DNA from: Arthrobacter alpinus
Lineage (GTDB): Bacteria > Actinomycetota > Actinomycetes > Actinomycetales > Micrococcaceae
Reading direction: 5' to 3'
DNA length: 64,000 nt
NCBI RefSeq assembly: GCF_900105965.1
Contig: NZ_FNTV01000001.1
Coordinates: forward strand, 2,356,001 to 2,420,000
Part shown: positions 1-9,517 of the stretch, piece after piece
Numbering within the stretch: the stretch's first letter is position 1
Layout of the letters: each line of letters opens with the position of its first letter
Made by a program: the position numbers and the translations under genes
Notes under the pieces: model-generated
Seen by the model: the letters and a program-made list of their open reading frames with translations, nothing else
The model's database searches: none
Told to the model about the DNA's origin: nothing

Positions 1-754
1 CAAACAGGCCGGACGTGGCGCGGACGGCCGCAACACCAGCACGCAATTCAGCAAATCCTGCCCTGTCTTCCTCATGGACCACGGAGGGTTCGGGGATGGA
101 AATGGTCAGCAGATGCACCAGCACGGCTACGCTGGCGCCAAGTGCAATGACTATGGTCCCGCCCATGCCCAGCATGCCGATGGACAAACCACTCAAGACA
201 CTCGTTACAAGGAAGGCGAGGCCCTGCACGGCGCCCACCAATCCGTTGGCCTTGGCCCTGTCATCAGGTGGAACCAACAGCGTCACGGTGGTTGACAGTG
301 CGATGTTGCGCAGCTGCTCAATGACGGCGCCAACAAGCACCACCAAGGCAAAAATCCAGAACCACGGTCCGGTCAGGCTCAAAAGTTGTGACTCCGGGAT
401 CAGCAGGAACATGAGCCCGGCAAGGCCAAAGAAGGTGACTGAGCTCAGGGTGGAACCCAGCATGACGGCGCGTTTGCGATACCTGTCCACCAGGACACCA
501 AAGAAGAGGCCAAAGACGGCAACCAACAGCATGTAGGCGCCACCAATGAGGCCGGTGGCCAAGACGGACCGTGTTTCCAGGTAGACCCAAAAAGTCAGCG
601 CGAACCAGAGGTAGCTGGTGATGATATTCGCCAGCGCCGTGTTGACCAGGACATGCAGGAACGTGCGGTGCCCACGCTGAGCGGCCGCCAAGGTGTCGGC
701 AGCAATCGCCTGTGGCTCGGCGACTTCAACTGTTGGAATGTCCTCGGAAGACAT
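1..754 (-). CDS. MFS transporter, DHA3/macrolide-efflux-like (C-terminus outside window)
   Basis: The minus frame is open from an ATG at 754 to the window edge, giving about 251 residues that begin MSSEDIPTVE. An in-frame stop lies just upstream of this ATG, so the true start is here or later. After a soluble 30-residue N-terminus there are about six hydrophobic helices. The cytoplasmic loop after the second helix carries GVLVDRYRKR, which matches MFS motif A. The helix pattern resembles the DHA3 (macrolide-efflux-like) group, but the substrate cannot be read from the sequence. No clear Shine-Dalgarno site precedes the ATG. The C-terminal half lies outside the window. Confidence 0.8.
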   Translation of the reverse strand, partial: MSSEDIPTVEVAEPQAIAADTLAAAQRGHRTFLHVLVNTALANIITSYLWFALTFWVYLETRSVLATGLIGGAYMLLVAVFGLFFGVLVDRYRKRAVMLGSTLSSVTFFGLAGLMFLLIPESQLLSLTGPWFWIFALVVLVGAVIEQLRNIALSTTVTLLVPPDDRAKANGLVGAVQGLAFLVTSVLSGLSIGMLGMGGTIVIALGASVAVLVHLLTISIPEPSVVHEEDRAGFAELRAGVAAVRATSGLF

Positions 755-802
755 GACACCAGCCTAGAACCAGCGCCCGCCCAGCGGTAGGTCACGACAG
801 CA

Positions 803-836
803 AAAAGCCCGCCCCAAGTTAATGGGACGAGCTTTT
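803..836 (-). terminator. Probable intrinsic terminator of icd
   Basis: Two 14-nt arms (803-816 and 823-836) pair completely on the minus-strand RNA if two G-U wobbles are allowed, around a 6-nt loop. The 3' side runs into a short U tract. It lies about 75 nt past the icd stop. The wobbles pair better on the minus than on the plus strand, which supports the assignment to icd. Confidence 0.65.
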
Positions 837-911
837 GTCTATTGGGCCCACGCGCCCGAGGGCCCCGAACGTCAGACGCGCCAGCGGCTGAAGTTTGGGA
901 GGGCGTGGGGA

Positions 912-3158
<2,247 letters not shown>

Positions 3159-3184
3159 TCAGTGGATTGCAACGAATCTGGCAA

Positions 3185-3252
3185 TATGTCTTTCCCTCCT
3201 AACTTACCTGAGAGTGCCGGTTTGCCCGCTATCGGGGGCGGAAGGTGACGGT
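3185..3252 (-). promoter_or_regulatory. Structured icd leader resembling the 3' half of a glycine riboswitch
   Basis: On the minus strand the icd leader contains CCGATAGCGGGCAAACC followed by GGCACTCTCAGGTAA. This resembles the conserved 3' half of glycine aptamers (CCGAAGGGGCAA then CTCTCAGG). The matching 5' strand, which should contain GAGAG, is not evident upstream, so the full fold is not supported. It may be a diverged aptamer, another leader RNA, or chance similarity. Confidence 0.2.
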
Positions 3253-3271
3253 TTAGGTGACGCTTCCCTAA
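3253..3271 (+). promoter_or_regulatory. IdeR/DtxR-type iron box 1
   Basis: TTAGGTGACGCTTCCCTAA matches 15 of 19 positions of the DtxR/IdeR consensus TTAGGTTAGGCTAACCTAA, including both complete half-site ends. It lies 57 nt upstream of the ferritin ATG. Iron-loaded IdeR activates ferritin genes through tandem upstream boxes in mycobacteria, so iron-responsive control of the ferritin gene is inferred. Confidence 0.65.
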
Positions 3272-3272
3272 G

Positions 3273-3291
3273 TGAACTTAGCCTCACTTAG
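3273..3291 (+). promoter_or_regulatory. IdeR/DtxR-type iron box 2
   Basis: TGAACTTAGCCTCACTTAG matches 13 of 19 consensus positions with a well-conserved core (TTAGCCT). Its centre is 20 bp, about two helical turns, from the centre of box 1. That places two regulator dimers on the same DNA face, as at mycobacterial ferritin promoters. It is weaker than box 1 taken alone. Confidence 0.5.
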
Positions 3292-3327
3292 CGTGCGAAG
3301 AATCTCTTTTCGCCATAGCGTGGGGGC

Positions 3328-3831
3328 ATGGAACTCAAAGGAAAACTCGCAGAAGCCTTCAACGATCAAATCACGCTTGAGATTCAAGCCTCCGTGGTCT
3401 ACCGCCAGCTCGCCATTGAAATGGATGTCCAGGACCTTCCCGGAATTTCCGGCTGGTTCCTGGCCCAGTCAGGGGAGGAACTTGTGCACGCACAAAAGTT
3501 CACCGATCATATGACGGACCGCAACGCGGCTCCCAAGATTGGCACCATCACGGCCCCCAATGTCACCATCAACTCGGTGCTTGAAGCGTTCGAGGCCTCC
3601 TTGGCCCACGAGCAGAAGGTCTCCGAGTCCATCCGCAACCTTTACCGTTTGGCCCAGCAGGAAGGCGACATCGATTCGATTCCCCTGCTGAACTGGTTCA
3701 TTGAGGAGCAGTTGGAAGAGGAAGCCTCGGTTGGCGAGATCATTGGCCGTGTGCGCCTGATCGGTGCCGACGGCAACGGCTTGCTGCGTCTGGACGCCGA
3801 GCTGGGCTCGCGCAAGGAAGGCGGAGAGTAA
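3328..3831 (+). CDS. Ferritin (non-heme, FtnA-like)
   Basis: A 167-residue four-helix ferritin that stores iron by oxidising Fe2+ at a diiron centre inside a 24-subunit shell. Ferroxidase residues are visible: Glu18 in TLEIQAS, Glu51 and His54 in EELVHAQ, and a later Glu/Gln cluster in NWFIEEQLEEE. The length is normal for bacterial non-heme ferritin, and no conserved heme-binding Met is apparent, so bacterioferritin is less likely. A GGGGG site sits just before the ATG. Two iron boxes upstream suggest IdeR control. A strong hairpin terminator follows, so the gene is probably monocistronic. Confidence 0.93.
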   Translation: MELKGKLAEAFNDQITLEIQASVVYRQLAIEMDVQDLPGISGWFLAQSGEELVHAQKFTDHMTDRNAAPKIGTITAPNVTINSVLEAFEASLAHEQKVSESIRNLYRLAQQEGDIDSIPLLNWFIEEQLEEEASVGEIIGRVRLIGADGNGLLRLDAELGSRKEGGE

Positions 3832-3873
3832 CCTCCCCGCCTTTCACAACGCCGCATCACACAACGGCCATTT

Positions 3874-3916
3874 AAACGAATCGCTCCCTCACTTGGTGAG
3901 GGAGCGATTCGGGTTT
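3874..3916. terminator. Strong bidirectional hairpin terminator between ferritin and the small membrane gene
   Basis: A perfect 16-bp stem (3877-3892 with 3896-3911) surrounds a TTG loop, with AAA before it and TTT after it. It separates the convergent ferritin gene and the 58-residue membrane gene. On the minus strand it is followed directly by TTTAAA. Confidence 0.85.
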
Positions 3917-3946
3917 AACCCCGATATGTGATGGAGCGTTGGCTTG

Positions 3947-4123
3947 TCAGCGGGAGCCGGTTGGCGGGATCGCCTGGCCACCCGGATGGGGCACGCTTTC
4001 CGGGGGCAGCGTTTCGTGCTTTGCCGGGCTCACGCGAGCAACCAACAGCACAATCCCCAGCACCACAATGATCAAGACGAAAATCCCGACCACGATAGCC
4101 ACAATCAGTGAGCCTGACGTCAT
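3947..4123 (-). CDS. Small single-pass membrane protein (58 aa)
   Basis: Reading the minus strand from the ATG at 4123 gives a 58-residue protein. It starts MTSGSLIVAIVVGIF, continues as an uninterrupted hydrophobic helix to about residue 29 (LLVAR), and ends in a Pro/Gly-rich hydrophilic tail (PPTGSR). A GGGGGAG site lies about 7 nt before the ATG. The gene starts 60 nt after the purH stop on the same strand, so co-transcription with purH is likely. A strong terminator follows it. The other two frames here code for low-quality sequence. No function can be assigned; an N-out single-pass membrane protein is all that can be said. Confidence 0.7.
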   Translation of the reverse strand: MTSGSLIVAIVVGIFVLIIVVLGIVLLVARVSPAKHETLPPESVPHPGGQAIPPTGSR

Positions 4124-4183
4124 GCCCGCTCCCCCTCATACTTCGATTTACGAGTGTTGAGGCGAGCCTGCCACAACCCGGGC

Positions 4184-5851
4184 TTAGTGGAAGAAGTGGC
4201 GGGCACCCGTGAAGTACATGGTGATCCCTGCGGCATTGGCTGCCGCGATGACTTCTTCGTCGCGCACGGATCCGCCGGGCTGAACGACGGCGCGGACACC
4301 GGCGTCGAGCAGGATCTGCAGGCCGTCGGCAAACGGGAAGAAAGCATCGGAGGAGGCTACGGCACCGCTGGAGCGCTGTGCGGAAGTTCCTACGGCACCT
4401 GAGGCGCCGCCAGCTGCGTCAACATCGGATTCAACCACGACGCCGAGCGTGTTGGCGCGCTCCACAGCGAGCTTGCAGGAGTCAACGCGGTTGACCTGGC
4501 CCATGCCAATGCCCACTGCTGCACCGTTGTTGGCGAGCAGGATGGCGTTGGACTTGGCCGCGCGGACGGCCGTCCAGGCGAACGCCAGATCCGCCAGGGT
4601 GCCAGCATCGGCGGCTTCGCCGGCGGCGAGGGTCCAGTTGGCGGGGTTGTCGCCGTCGGCGTCCACCTTGTCCGACATCTGAACCAGCATGCCGCCGGAG
4701 ACCTGGCGGACTTCAGCCGGGTATCGGCCGTAGCCTTCCGGCAGGGCCAGCAGGCGGATGTTCTTCTTCTTGGAGAGGATCTCGATGGCTTCGGGCTCGA
4801 AGTCCGGCGCTATGACAACTTCGGTGAAGATGCCAGCCACGGTGCGGGCCATGCCTGCGGTGACGGTGCGGTTGGCGGCGATGACGCCACCAAAAGCGGA
4901 CAGCGGATCGCAGGCGTGGGCCTTGGCGTGGGCGTCGGCAATCGGGTCCAGGGCACCCGGGGACGCCACGGCAACACCACAGGGGTTGGCGTGCTTGATG
5001 ACGGCCACGGCGGGCTCATCGAAGTCGAAGGCTGCGCGAAGGGCGGCGTCGGCGTCAACAAAGTTGTTGTAGCTCATGGCCTTGCCATGGAGCTGATCGG
5101 CCTGGGCAATGCCAGCGGGTGCACCCTTGTCGACGTAGAGAGCTGCCTGCTGGTGCGGGTTTTCCCCGTAACGCAGAACCTCTGAACGCTCCAGGGAGAA
5201 GCCGGCGTAGGACGGCCAGTCGATGATGCCGTCGCCGTCCTCATCAAGGAACTGGGCGGAGGTCCAGGCGGCAACAGCGTTGTCGTAGGCGGCCGTGTGA
5301 GAGAAAGCAGCCGCGGCAAGGCGCTGGCGGGCAACAAGAGTGAAACCGCCTTCTGCTGCCGCGAGCACAACGTCGGCGTATTTGGCGGGGTCAACCACAA
5401 CGGCAACCGAGGGGTGGTTCTTCGCCGCGGCGCGGACCATGGACGGACCGCCAATGTCGATCTGTTCCACAACGGCATCCTGGCTGGCACCGGAGTTGAC
5501 GGTGTCGACGAACGGGTACAGGTTCACCACGACCAGGTCGAAAGGCTGAACGTGCATTTCTTCGAGCTGGTGCACATGGTCGGGCAGACGGCGATCAGCC
5601 AAAATGCCGGCGTGGATCAGCGGGTGCAGGGTCTTCACACGGCCGTCGAGGCACTCCTGAAAACCAGTCACCTCTGAAACTTCGGTTACGGGCACGCCCG
5701 CGGCGGCGATCTTGGAGGCCGTTGAACCAGTGGATACGATGGCCACACCGGCGGCGTGCAGGCCCTTGGCCAGCTCCTCCAAACCGGTCTTGTCGTAAAC
5801 CGAAATCAAAGCTCGGCGAATGGGAACACGGTTAAGGGGAACGCTGGTCAC
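4184..5851 (-). CDS. purH: Bifunctional AICAR formyltransferase/IMP cyclohydrolase
   Basis: PurH carries out the last two steps of purine synthesis: formylation of AICAR with 10-formyl-THF, then ring closure to IMP. The 555 residues show the N-terminal MGS-like cyclohydrolase domain ([12 protein letters not shown], then [13 protein letters not shown]) and the C-terminal transformylase domain with VIKHANPCG, which carries the catalytic Lys-His. The start is a GTG with GGAG about 8 nt upstream. It is divergent from nagZ with under 80 nt between the start codons. Its usual partner purN is 21 kb away in this window, on the same strand. Confidence 0.97.
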   Translation of the reverse strand: MTSVPLNRVPIRRALISVYDKTGLEELAKGLHAAGVAIVSTGSTASKIAAAGVPVTEVSEVTGFQECLDGRVKTLHPLIHAGILADRRLPDHVHQLEEMHVQPFDLVVVNLYPFVDTVNSGASQDAVVEQIDIGGPSMVRAAAKNHPSVAVVVDPAKYADVVLAAAEGGFTLVARQRLAAAAFSHTAAYDNAVAAWTSAQFLDEDGDGIIDWPSYAGFSLERSEVLRYGENPHQQAALYVDKGAPAGIAQADQLHGKAMSYNNFVDADAALRAAFDFDEPAVAVIKHANPCGVAVASPGALDPIADAHAKAHACDPLSAFGGVIAANRTVTAGMARTVAGIFTEVVIAPDFEPEAIEILSKKKNIRLLALPEGYGRYPAEVRQVSGGMLVQMSDKVDADGDNPANWTLAAGEAADAGTLADLAFAWTAVRAAKSNAILLANNGAAVGIGMGQVNRVDSCKLAVERANTLGVVVESDVDAAGGASGAVGTSAQRSSGAVASSDAFFPFADGLQILLDAGVRAVVQPGGSVRDEEVIAAANAAGITMYFTGARHFFH

Positions 5852-5915
5852 AGAAATACTCCAGAGGTGGATCGAAGGTGGCGACTCCGTTAAGTTTATG
5901 CCACGTCAGCGCCGG

Positions 5916-5929
5916 TATGATCTCCCTTA
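5916..5929 (+). promoter_or_regulatory. Candidate -10 box giving a leaderless nagZ transcript
   Basis: TATGAT at 5916-5921 matches the -10 consensus at 5 of 6 positions and ends 7 nt before the ATG at 5929. Transcription would begin at or next to the A of the start codon. TTAAGT (5890-5895) and TTTATG (5895-5900) are weak -35 candidates. No Shine-Dalgarno site exists for this ATG, which fits a leaderless mRNA. Confidence 0.4.
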
Positions 5930-7458
5930 TGACATCCAGTGATCTTCACCACGCGCCATCACCGGCTGAGGCCAACTCCCCCACTGCCCAATCAGAACTT
6001 CAAACGGAGCTGCCGCGCCTGATCAACTCAGTGATCCTGCCAGGCTTCGTTGGCACAACGGCACCACAATGGTTGGTGACGGCACTCAAGAACGGGCTAG
6101 CCGGCGTGGTCTATTTCAGCCACAATATTGACCCGGATGCGCCCGGTCAGGTGGCCGCGCTCTCGGCCGAGATCCGTGCGGCCAACCCGGATGTGGTGAT
6201 CGGTGTCGACGAAGAAGGCGGCAACGTCACGCGCCTGCAGGCACGCGATGGCTCCAGCATTCCCGGCGCAGCCGCATTGGGCGCCCTCAACCAACTCACG
6301 ACGACGGAAGCGGCCGGCCGCGCTATTGGCCGCTTGTGCCGCGATGCCGGGATCAACTTGACCATCGCACCAGTTGCAGATGTCAATACGAATCCGCTCA
6401 ACCCCGTGATCGGCGTCCGCGCATTCGGCTCCGACACGGCTCTGGTGAGCGCTCACACGGCCGCCGCCATCAGCGGCATCCAGGATCTGCGCGTCGCCGC
6501 TTGCGCCAAGCACTTCCCGGGGCACGGCGATACTGTGGCGGATTCGCACATGGATGTGGCCCGCGTTGAGCTGACCATGGACCAGATGCGCCAGCACCAC
6601 CTCCCGCCGTTCAAGGCTGCCGTGGATGCCGGAGTTGCCGCCATGATGAGCGCGCACATCATCATTCCCGAGCTCGGCGAAGCTCCGGCCACGCTGAACC
6701 CGGCTGCGAGCGCGTTGCTGCGTGAGATGGGTTTCGAGGGTGTTTTGATCACCGACGCCTTGGACATGGCCGCCGTGCGTGCCACGGTTGGCCCGGGCGA
6801 GGGCGCGGTGCTGGCTCTCCTGGCGGGCAACGACTTGCTCTGCGTGGGCAATCCACTCAACGCCTACACCACGGGCCGCGACGACAAGTCCTGCTACACC
6901 GAGGTGTATGACGCCCTGTTCGCTGCTGTGGTTTCCGGCCGTCTGCCGGTGGAGTTCCTGCGACGGGCTGCGGCCCGGGTTCAGGGGTTGGCCCGGTGGT
7001 CCGCCGAGGCGCCTTCGCAGTTGGTGGACGACGCCGTCGACTGGGTTTCCGTGGCCGCCCGCGCCTGCCGCACGGACTCGCTGGGTGCACGGCCCGTACT
7101 CGCGGGCGATGGCTCCGTCACCTTGATCGACGCCCGCACGGGGCACAACATGGCAGCCGGACCCACCGAGAACTTTCTGGCAACGGCCTTGGGCAACTAC
7201 GCGGTGCGAGTACTCCCGGGCGCGGGTTTCGAAGCAGACCTCACAGCTGGGCCCGCAGGTGCGGTTCTGGTGCTGGTCGATTCGCTCGCCTCACCTGAAC
7301 AACAGGAATCGTTAGGGAGGGTCCTCGCCGCTGCCCCGCAGGCCGTGTGCGTCAACGCCGGGTTGGCCACTGGCACACCGAGCGCCACGGCAACGATTCA
7401 CGCCCACGGTTTCAGCCGGGTCATGGCACAAGCCGTGGTCAGTTTGCTAGAGGTCTAA
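5929..7458 (+). CDS. nagZ: Beta-N-acetylhexosaminidase NagZ (GH3)
   Basis: A 509-residue GH3 enzyme expected to release GlcNAc from GlcNAc-MurNAc muropeptides. The NagZ signature KHFPGHGDT is at about 194-202, followed by DSH at 205-207 (the acid/base His-Asp dyad). The nucleophile Asp276 lies in LITDALDM. There is no signal peptide, so it should be cytoplasmic, which implies import of disaccharide-containing fragments. A further ~150 residues follow the TIM barrel, as in other actinobacterial GH3 proteins. The frame is open upstream to a GTG at 5878, but that region overlaps the promoter, so 5929 is preferred. It is the first gene of the salvage island. Confidence 0.92.
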   Translation: MTSSDLHHAPSPAEANSPTAQSELQTELPRLINSVILPGFVGTTAPQWLVTALKNGLAGVVYFSHNIDPDAPGQVAALSAEIRAANPDVVIGVDEEGGNVTRLQARDGSSIPGAAALGALNQLTTTEAAGRAIGRLCRDAGINLTIAPVADVNTNPLNPVIGVRAFGSDTALVSAHTAAAISGIQDLRVAACAKHFPGHGDTVADSHMDVARVELTMDQMRQHHLPPFKAAVDAGVAAMMSAHIIIPELGEAPATLNPAASALLREMGFEGVLITDALDMAAVRATVGPGEGAVLALLAGNDLLCVGNPLNAYTTGRDDKSCYTEVYDALFAAVVSGRLPVEFLRRAAARVQGLARWSAEAPSQLVDDAVDWVSVAARACRTDSLGARPVLAGDGSVTLIDARTGHNMAAGPTENFLATALGNYAVRVLPGAGFEADLTAGPAGAVLVLVDSLASPEQQESLGRVLAAAPQAVCVNAGLATGTPSATATIHAHGFSRVMAQAVVSLLEV

Positions 7459-7496
7459 AGCTCCCCCGCCTAGTGAGCTCCGGCAGTACGGCCCGC

Positions 7497-8372
7497 TTAT
7501 CCTCGGTCTGTGCTGCCAGGGCCTCGGACTGCCTGGTGCGTGACCTCGAGTGCATTCACCGCGCCGTCGAAACATTGCTGGGCAATGCCAACGAAGAGGC
7601 AATCCACCACGGCCAGCTGAGAGATTCTGGACGCCATGGCGCCGGCACGGAACGGCGTTTCGCGGACAACCGTAAGCAGGTGCAAGGCGGCAATCCTTGC
7701 GGCCGTCGAATCTGCCACGTTGGTGATGACAAGTGTTGTGGCGCCCCGGGCCTTTGCCATGCGCAGGAAGTCCACCACCGAGGCGGTCTCGCCTCCGTGC
7801 GAGAACGCAATGGCAACATCCTCGGGCCCCATGAGGGATGCACCCATGAGCGCGTTGTCAAAGTTAGGGAATGCGTTGACTGTCAGCCCAATGCGAAAGA
7901 GCTTGTAGCGCAGGTCTTCGGCCACCACGGTTCCGGAACCCACACCGTAGAGGTTGATGCGCCGGGCTGCCGAGACAGCCGCAACGGCTTGTTCCAATAC
8001 GGCCAGATCGAGGTTGCGCGTGGTCTCCTCAATGCCCATGGTTTCGGTAAATCTGATGCGGGCAACGGTTTCTGCAAGAGTTGAACCCGGATTAAGGTCG
8101 CCACCAAACTGTGGGGCCGGGTGTTCCCCTGCGGCGGCACCTTCCCGGCCAAGCTCGGTGGCGAGAGCCAGTCTGAGACCGGCATATCCGCTAAATCCAA
8201 TGGCCTGGCAAAAGCGCACCACGGAAGGGTCGGAAGTTTTGCACAGTTGGGCCAGTTCAGAAATGGTGTGGTTGAGCACCCTCGAGGGGTCGGCAATGAT
8301 CGCCATGCCAACTCTGGCCGAGGCCGGTGGTAGCGATGGCAACTTGGATTGGATCGTGGATTGAATACTCAC
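7497..8372 (-). CDS. RpiR-family repressor, MurR-like
   Basis: A 291-residue protein with an N-terminal RpiR helix-turn-helix (ISELAQLCKTSDPSVVRFCQ) and a C-terminal SIS sugar-phosphate domain (INLYGVGSG, then AIAFSHGGET). Family members sense sugar phosphates; MurR in E. coli responds to MurNAc-6-phosphate. The GTG at 8372 is chosen because a perfect AAGGAGG lies about 8 nt upstream; an ATG further upstream adds a basic, non-conserved tail. It is divergent from murQ, with a perfect 14-bp palindrome in the spacer, so control of murQ and probably of the whole island is inferred. Confidence 0.88.
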   Translation of the reverse strand: MSIQSTIQSKLPSLPPASARVGMAIIADPSRVLNHTISELAQLCKTSDPSVVRFCQAIGFSGYAGLRLALATELGREGAAAGEHPAPQFGGDLNPGSTLAETVARIRFTETMGIEETTRNLDLAVLEQAVAAVSAARRINLYGVGSGTVVAEDLRYKLFRIGLTVNAFPNFDNALMGASLMGPEDVAIAFSHGGETASVVDFLRMAKARGATTLVITNVADSTAARIAALHLLTVVRETPFRAGAMASRISQLAVVDCLFVGIAQQCFDGAVNALEVTHQAVRGPGSTDRG

Positions 8373-8496
8373 CGGACGCCTCCTTGCGTTGTGTTTACTC
8401 GTGTGGGTTCCCGTTTGAATTCCGCCACCGATCCGCACGTTGGTCAGGGTCAGGGCGCAACGTCTGGATCTTGGCGCTCTCGACGAATATACTCAA

Positions 8497-8510
8497 AACT
8501 ACATGTAGTT
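8497..8510. promoter_or_regulatory. Perfect palindrome in the murR-murQ spacer, candidate operator
   Basis: AACTACATGTAGTT is a perfect 14-bp dyad, 75 nt upstream of the murQ start and 125 nt upstream of the repressor start. TTACGTAA, an 8-bp dyad, follows at 8517-8524. The local sequence is unusually AT-rich. These are candidate binding sites for the adjacent RpiR-type regulator. Confidence 0.45.
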
Positions 8511-8584
8511 ATTGGCTTACGTAAATACACATTTAATTGTAGGTAAATTACATCCATTGCCTGAGCGCCCTACGAAAGAACGCC

Positions 8585-9517
8585 GTGAATACTTCAGACA
8601 CTACTGCTGCACTGCGAACAGAGCTCGCTTCCCTGACCACGGAGGCATCCAACGATCGCTATCCCGATCTTGCCGCGCTCAGCACGGCGGAACTAGCGGC
8701 TGGCATGAACAGCGAGGATGCGCTGGTTCCGGAGGCAATCGCGCACCATCTGAGCACCATTGCCGCCATCATCGATGAGATTTCGCAGCGAATGCGCGAC
8801 GGCGGCCGGCTCATCTATGTTGGCGCTGGCACCCCCGGGCGCATGGGCATTCTGGACGCCAGTGAATGTCCGCCCACCTTCGGAACGGATCCCTCGCTCG
8901 TGGTCGGCGTCATTGCCGGTGGCCGAAAGGCCGTCAACCAGGCCGTGGAGAACGCCGAGGACAGCCAGGAGGCAGCAGCGGCAGATATCGCCGAACTCAG
9001 GTTGACGGCCATGGACAGCGTCATAGGCCTCGCAGCATCCGGCCGCACACCGTATGTCATTGCAGCCGTCAAGGCCGCGAGGGAACTTGGGGCATTTACC
9101 GTAGGTTTTTCCTGCAACAACGGCTCCCCGTTGGGATCGGCAGCACAGACCGCCCTTGACATTGAAGTGGGGCCGGAATTCCTCAGCGGCTCGACCCGGC
9201 TTAAATCCGGCACCTGCCAAAAACTGGTTTTAAACATGATCAGCACCATCACCATGGTTCGCCTGGGCAAGACGTACAAGAACGTCATGGTGGATCTACG
9301 TGCAACCAACGCCAAATTGCACGCGCGCAGTGAGCGGACGCTCATGGCAGCAACGGGGTGCGACGCCCAGGCGGCCAGCTCAGCCCTCGCCGCAGCCGAC
9401 GGCCACGTGAAGGCAGCAATTCTGGCCATCCTGACGGGCTTGCCGGCCACCAGTGCCGCAGCCCTGCTGGCCGAGCACGGCGGTTACCTCCAGGAGTCCA
9501 TTACGTCCGCGGGCTGA
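8585..9517 (+). CDS. murQ: N-acetylmuramic acid 6-phosphate etherase
   Basis: MurQ cleaves the lactyl ether of MurNAc-6-phosphate to give GlcNAc-6-phosphate and D-lactate. The 310-residue SIS-fold protein carries VGAGTPGRMGILDASECPPTFG across residues 79-100, with Glu94 matching the catalytic acid, and AVENAED near 120-126 with Glu125 at the expected spacing for the second catalytic Glu. The usual GTSGR is GTPGR here, a Pro in place of the Ser. The start is GTG with a weak GAAAGA site. The last 17 bp overlap the convergent serine hydrolase gene. Confidence 0.95.
   Translation: MNTSDTTAALRTELASLTTEASNDRYPDLAALSTAELAAGMNSEDALVPEAIAHHLSTIAAIIDEISQRMRDGGRLIYVGAGTPGRMGILDASECPPTFGTDPSLVVGVIAGGRKAVNQAVENAEDSQEAAAADIAELRLTAMDSVIGLAASGRTPYVIAAVKAARELGAFTVGFSCNNGSPLGSAAQTALDIEVGPEFLSGSTRLKSGTCQKLVLNMISTITMVRLGKTYKNVMVDLRATNAKLHARSERTLMAATGCDAQAASSALAAADGHVKAAILAILTGLPATSAAALLAEHGGYLQESITSAG

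Noticed and set aside
3185..3252. TPP or cobalamin riboswitch in the icd leader
   Set aside because: CTGAGA and GGGAAG words are present but the remaining conserved TPP or B12 box sequences are not.
6097..7146. 349-codon frame antisense to nagZ
   Set aside because: Shadow frame of the GH3 gene; Arg/Gly/His-rich translation, no ribosome-binding site.
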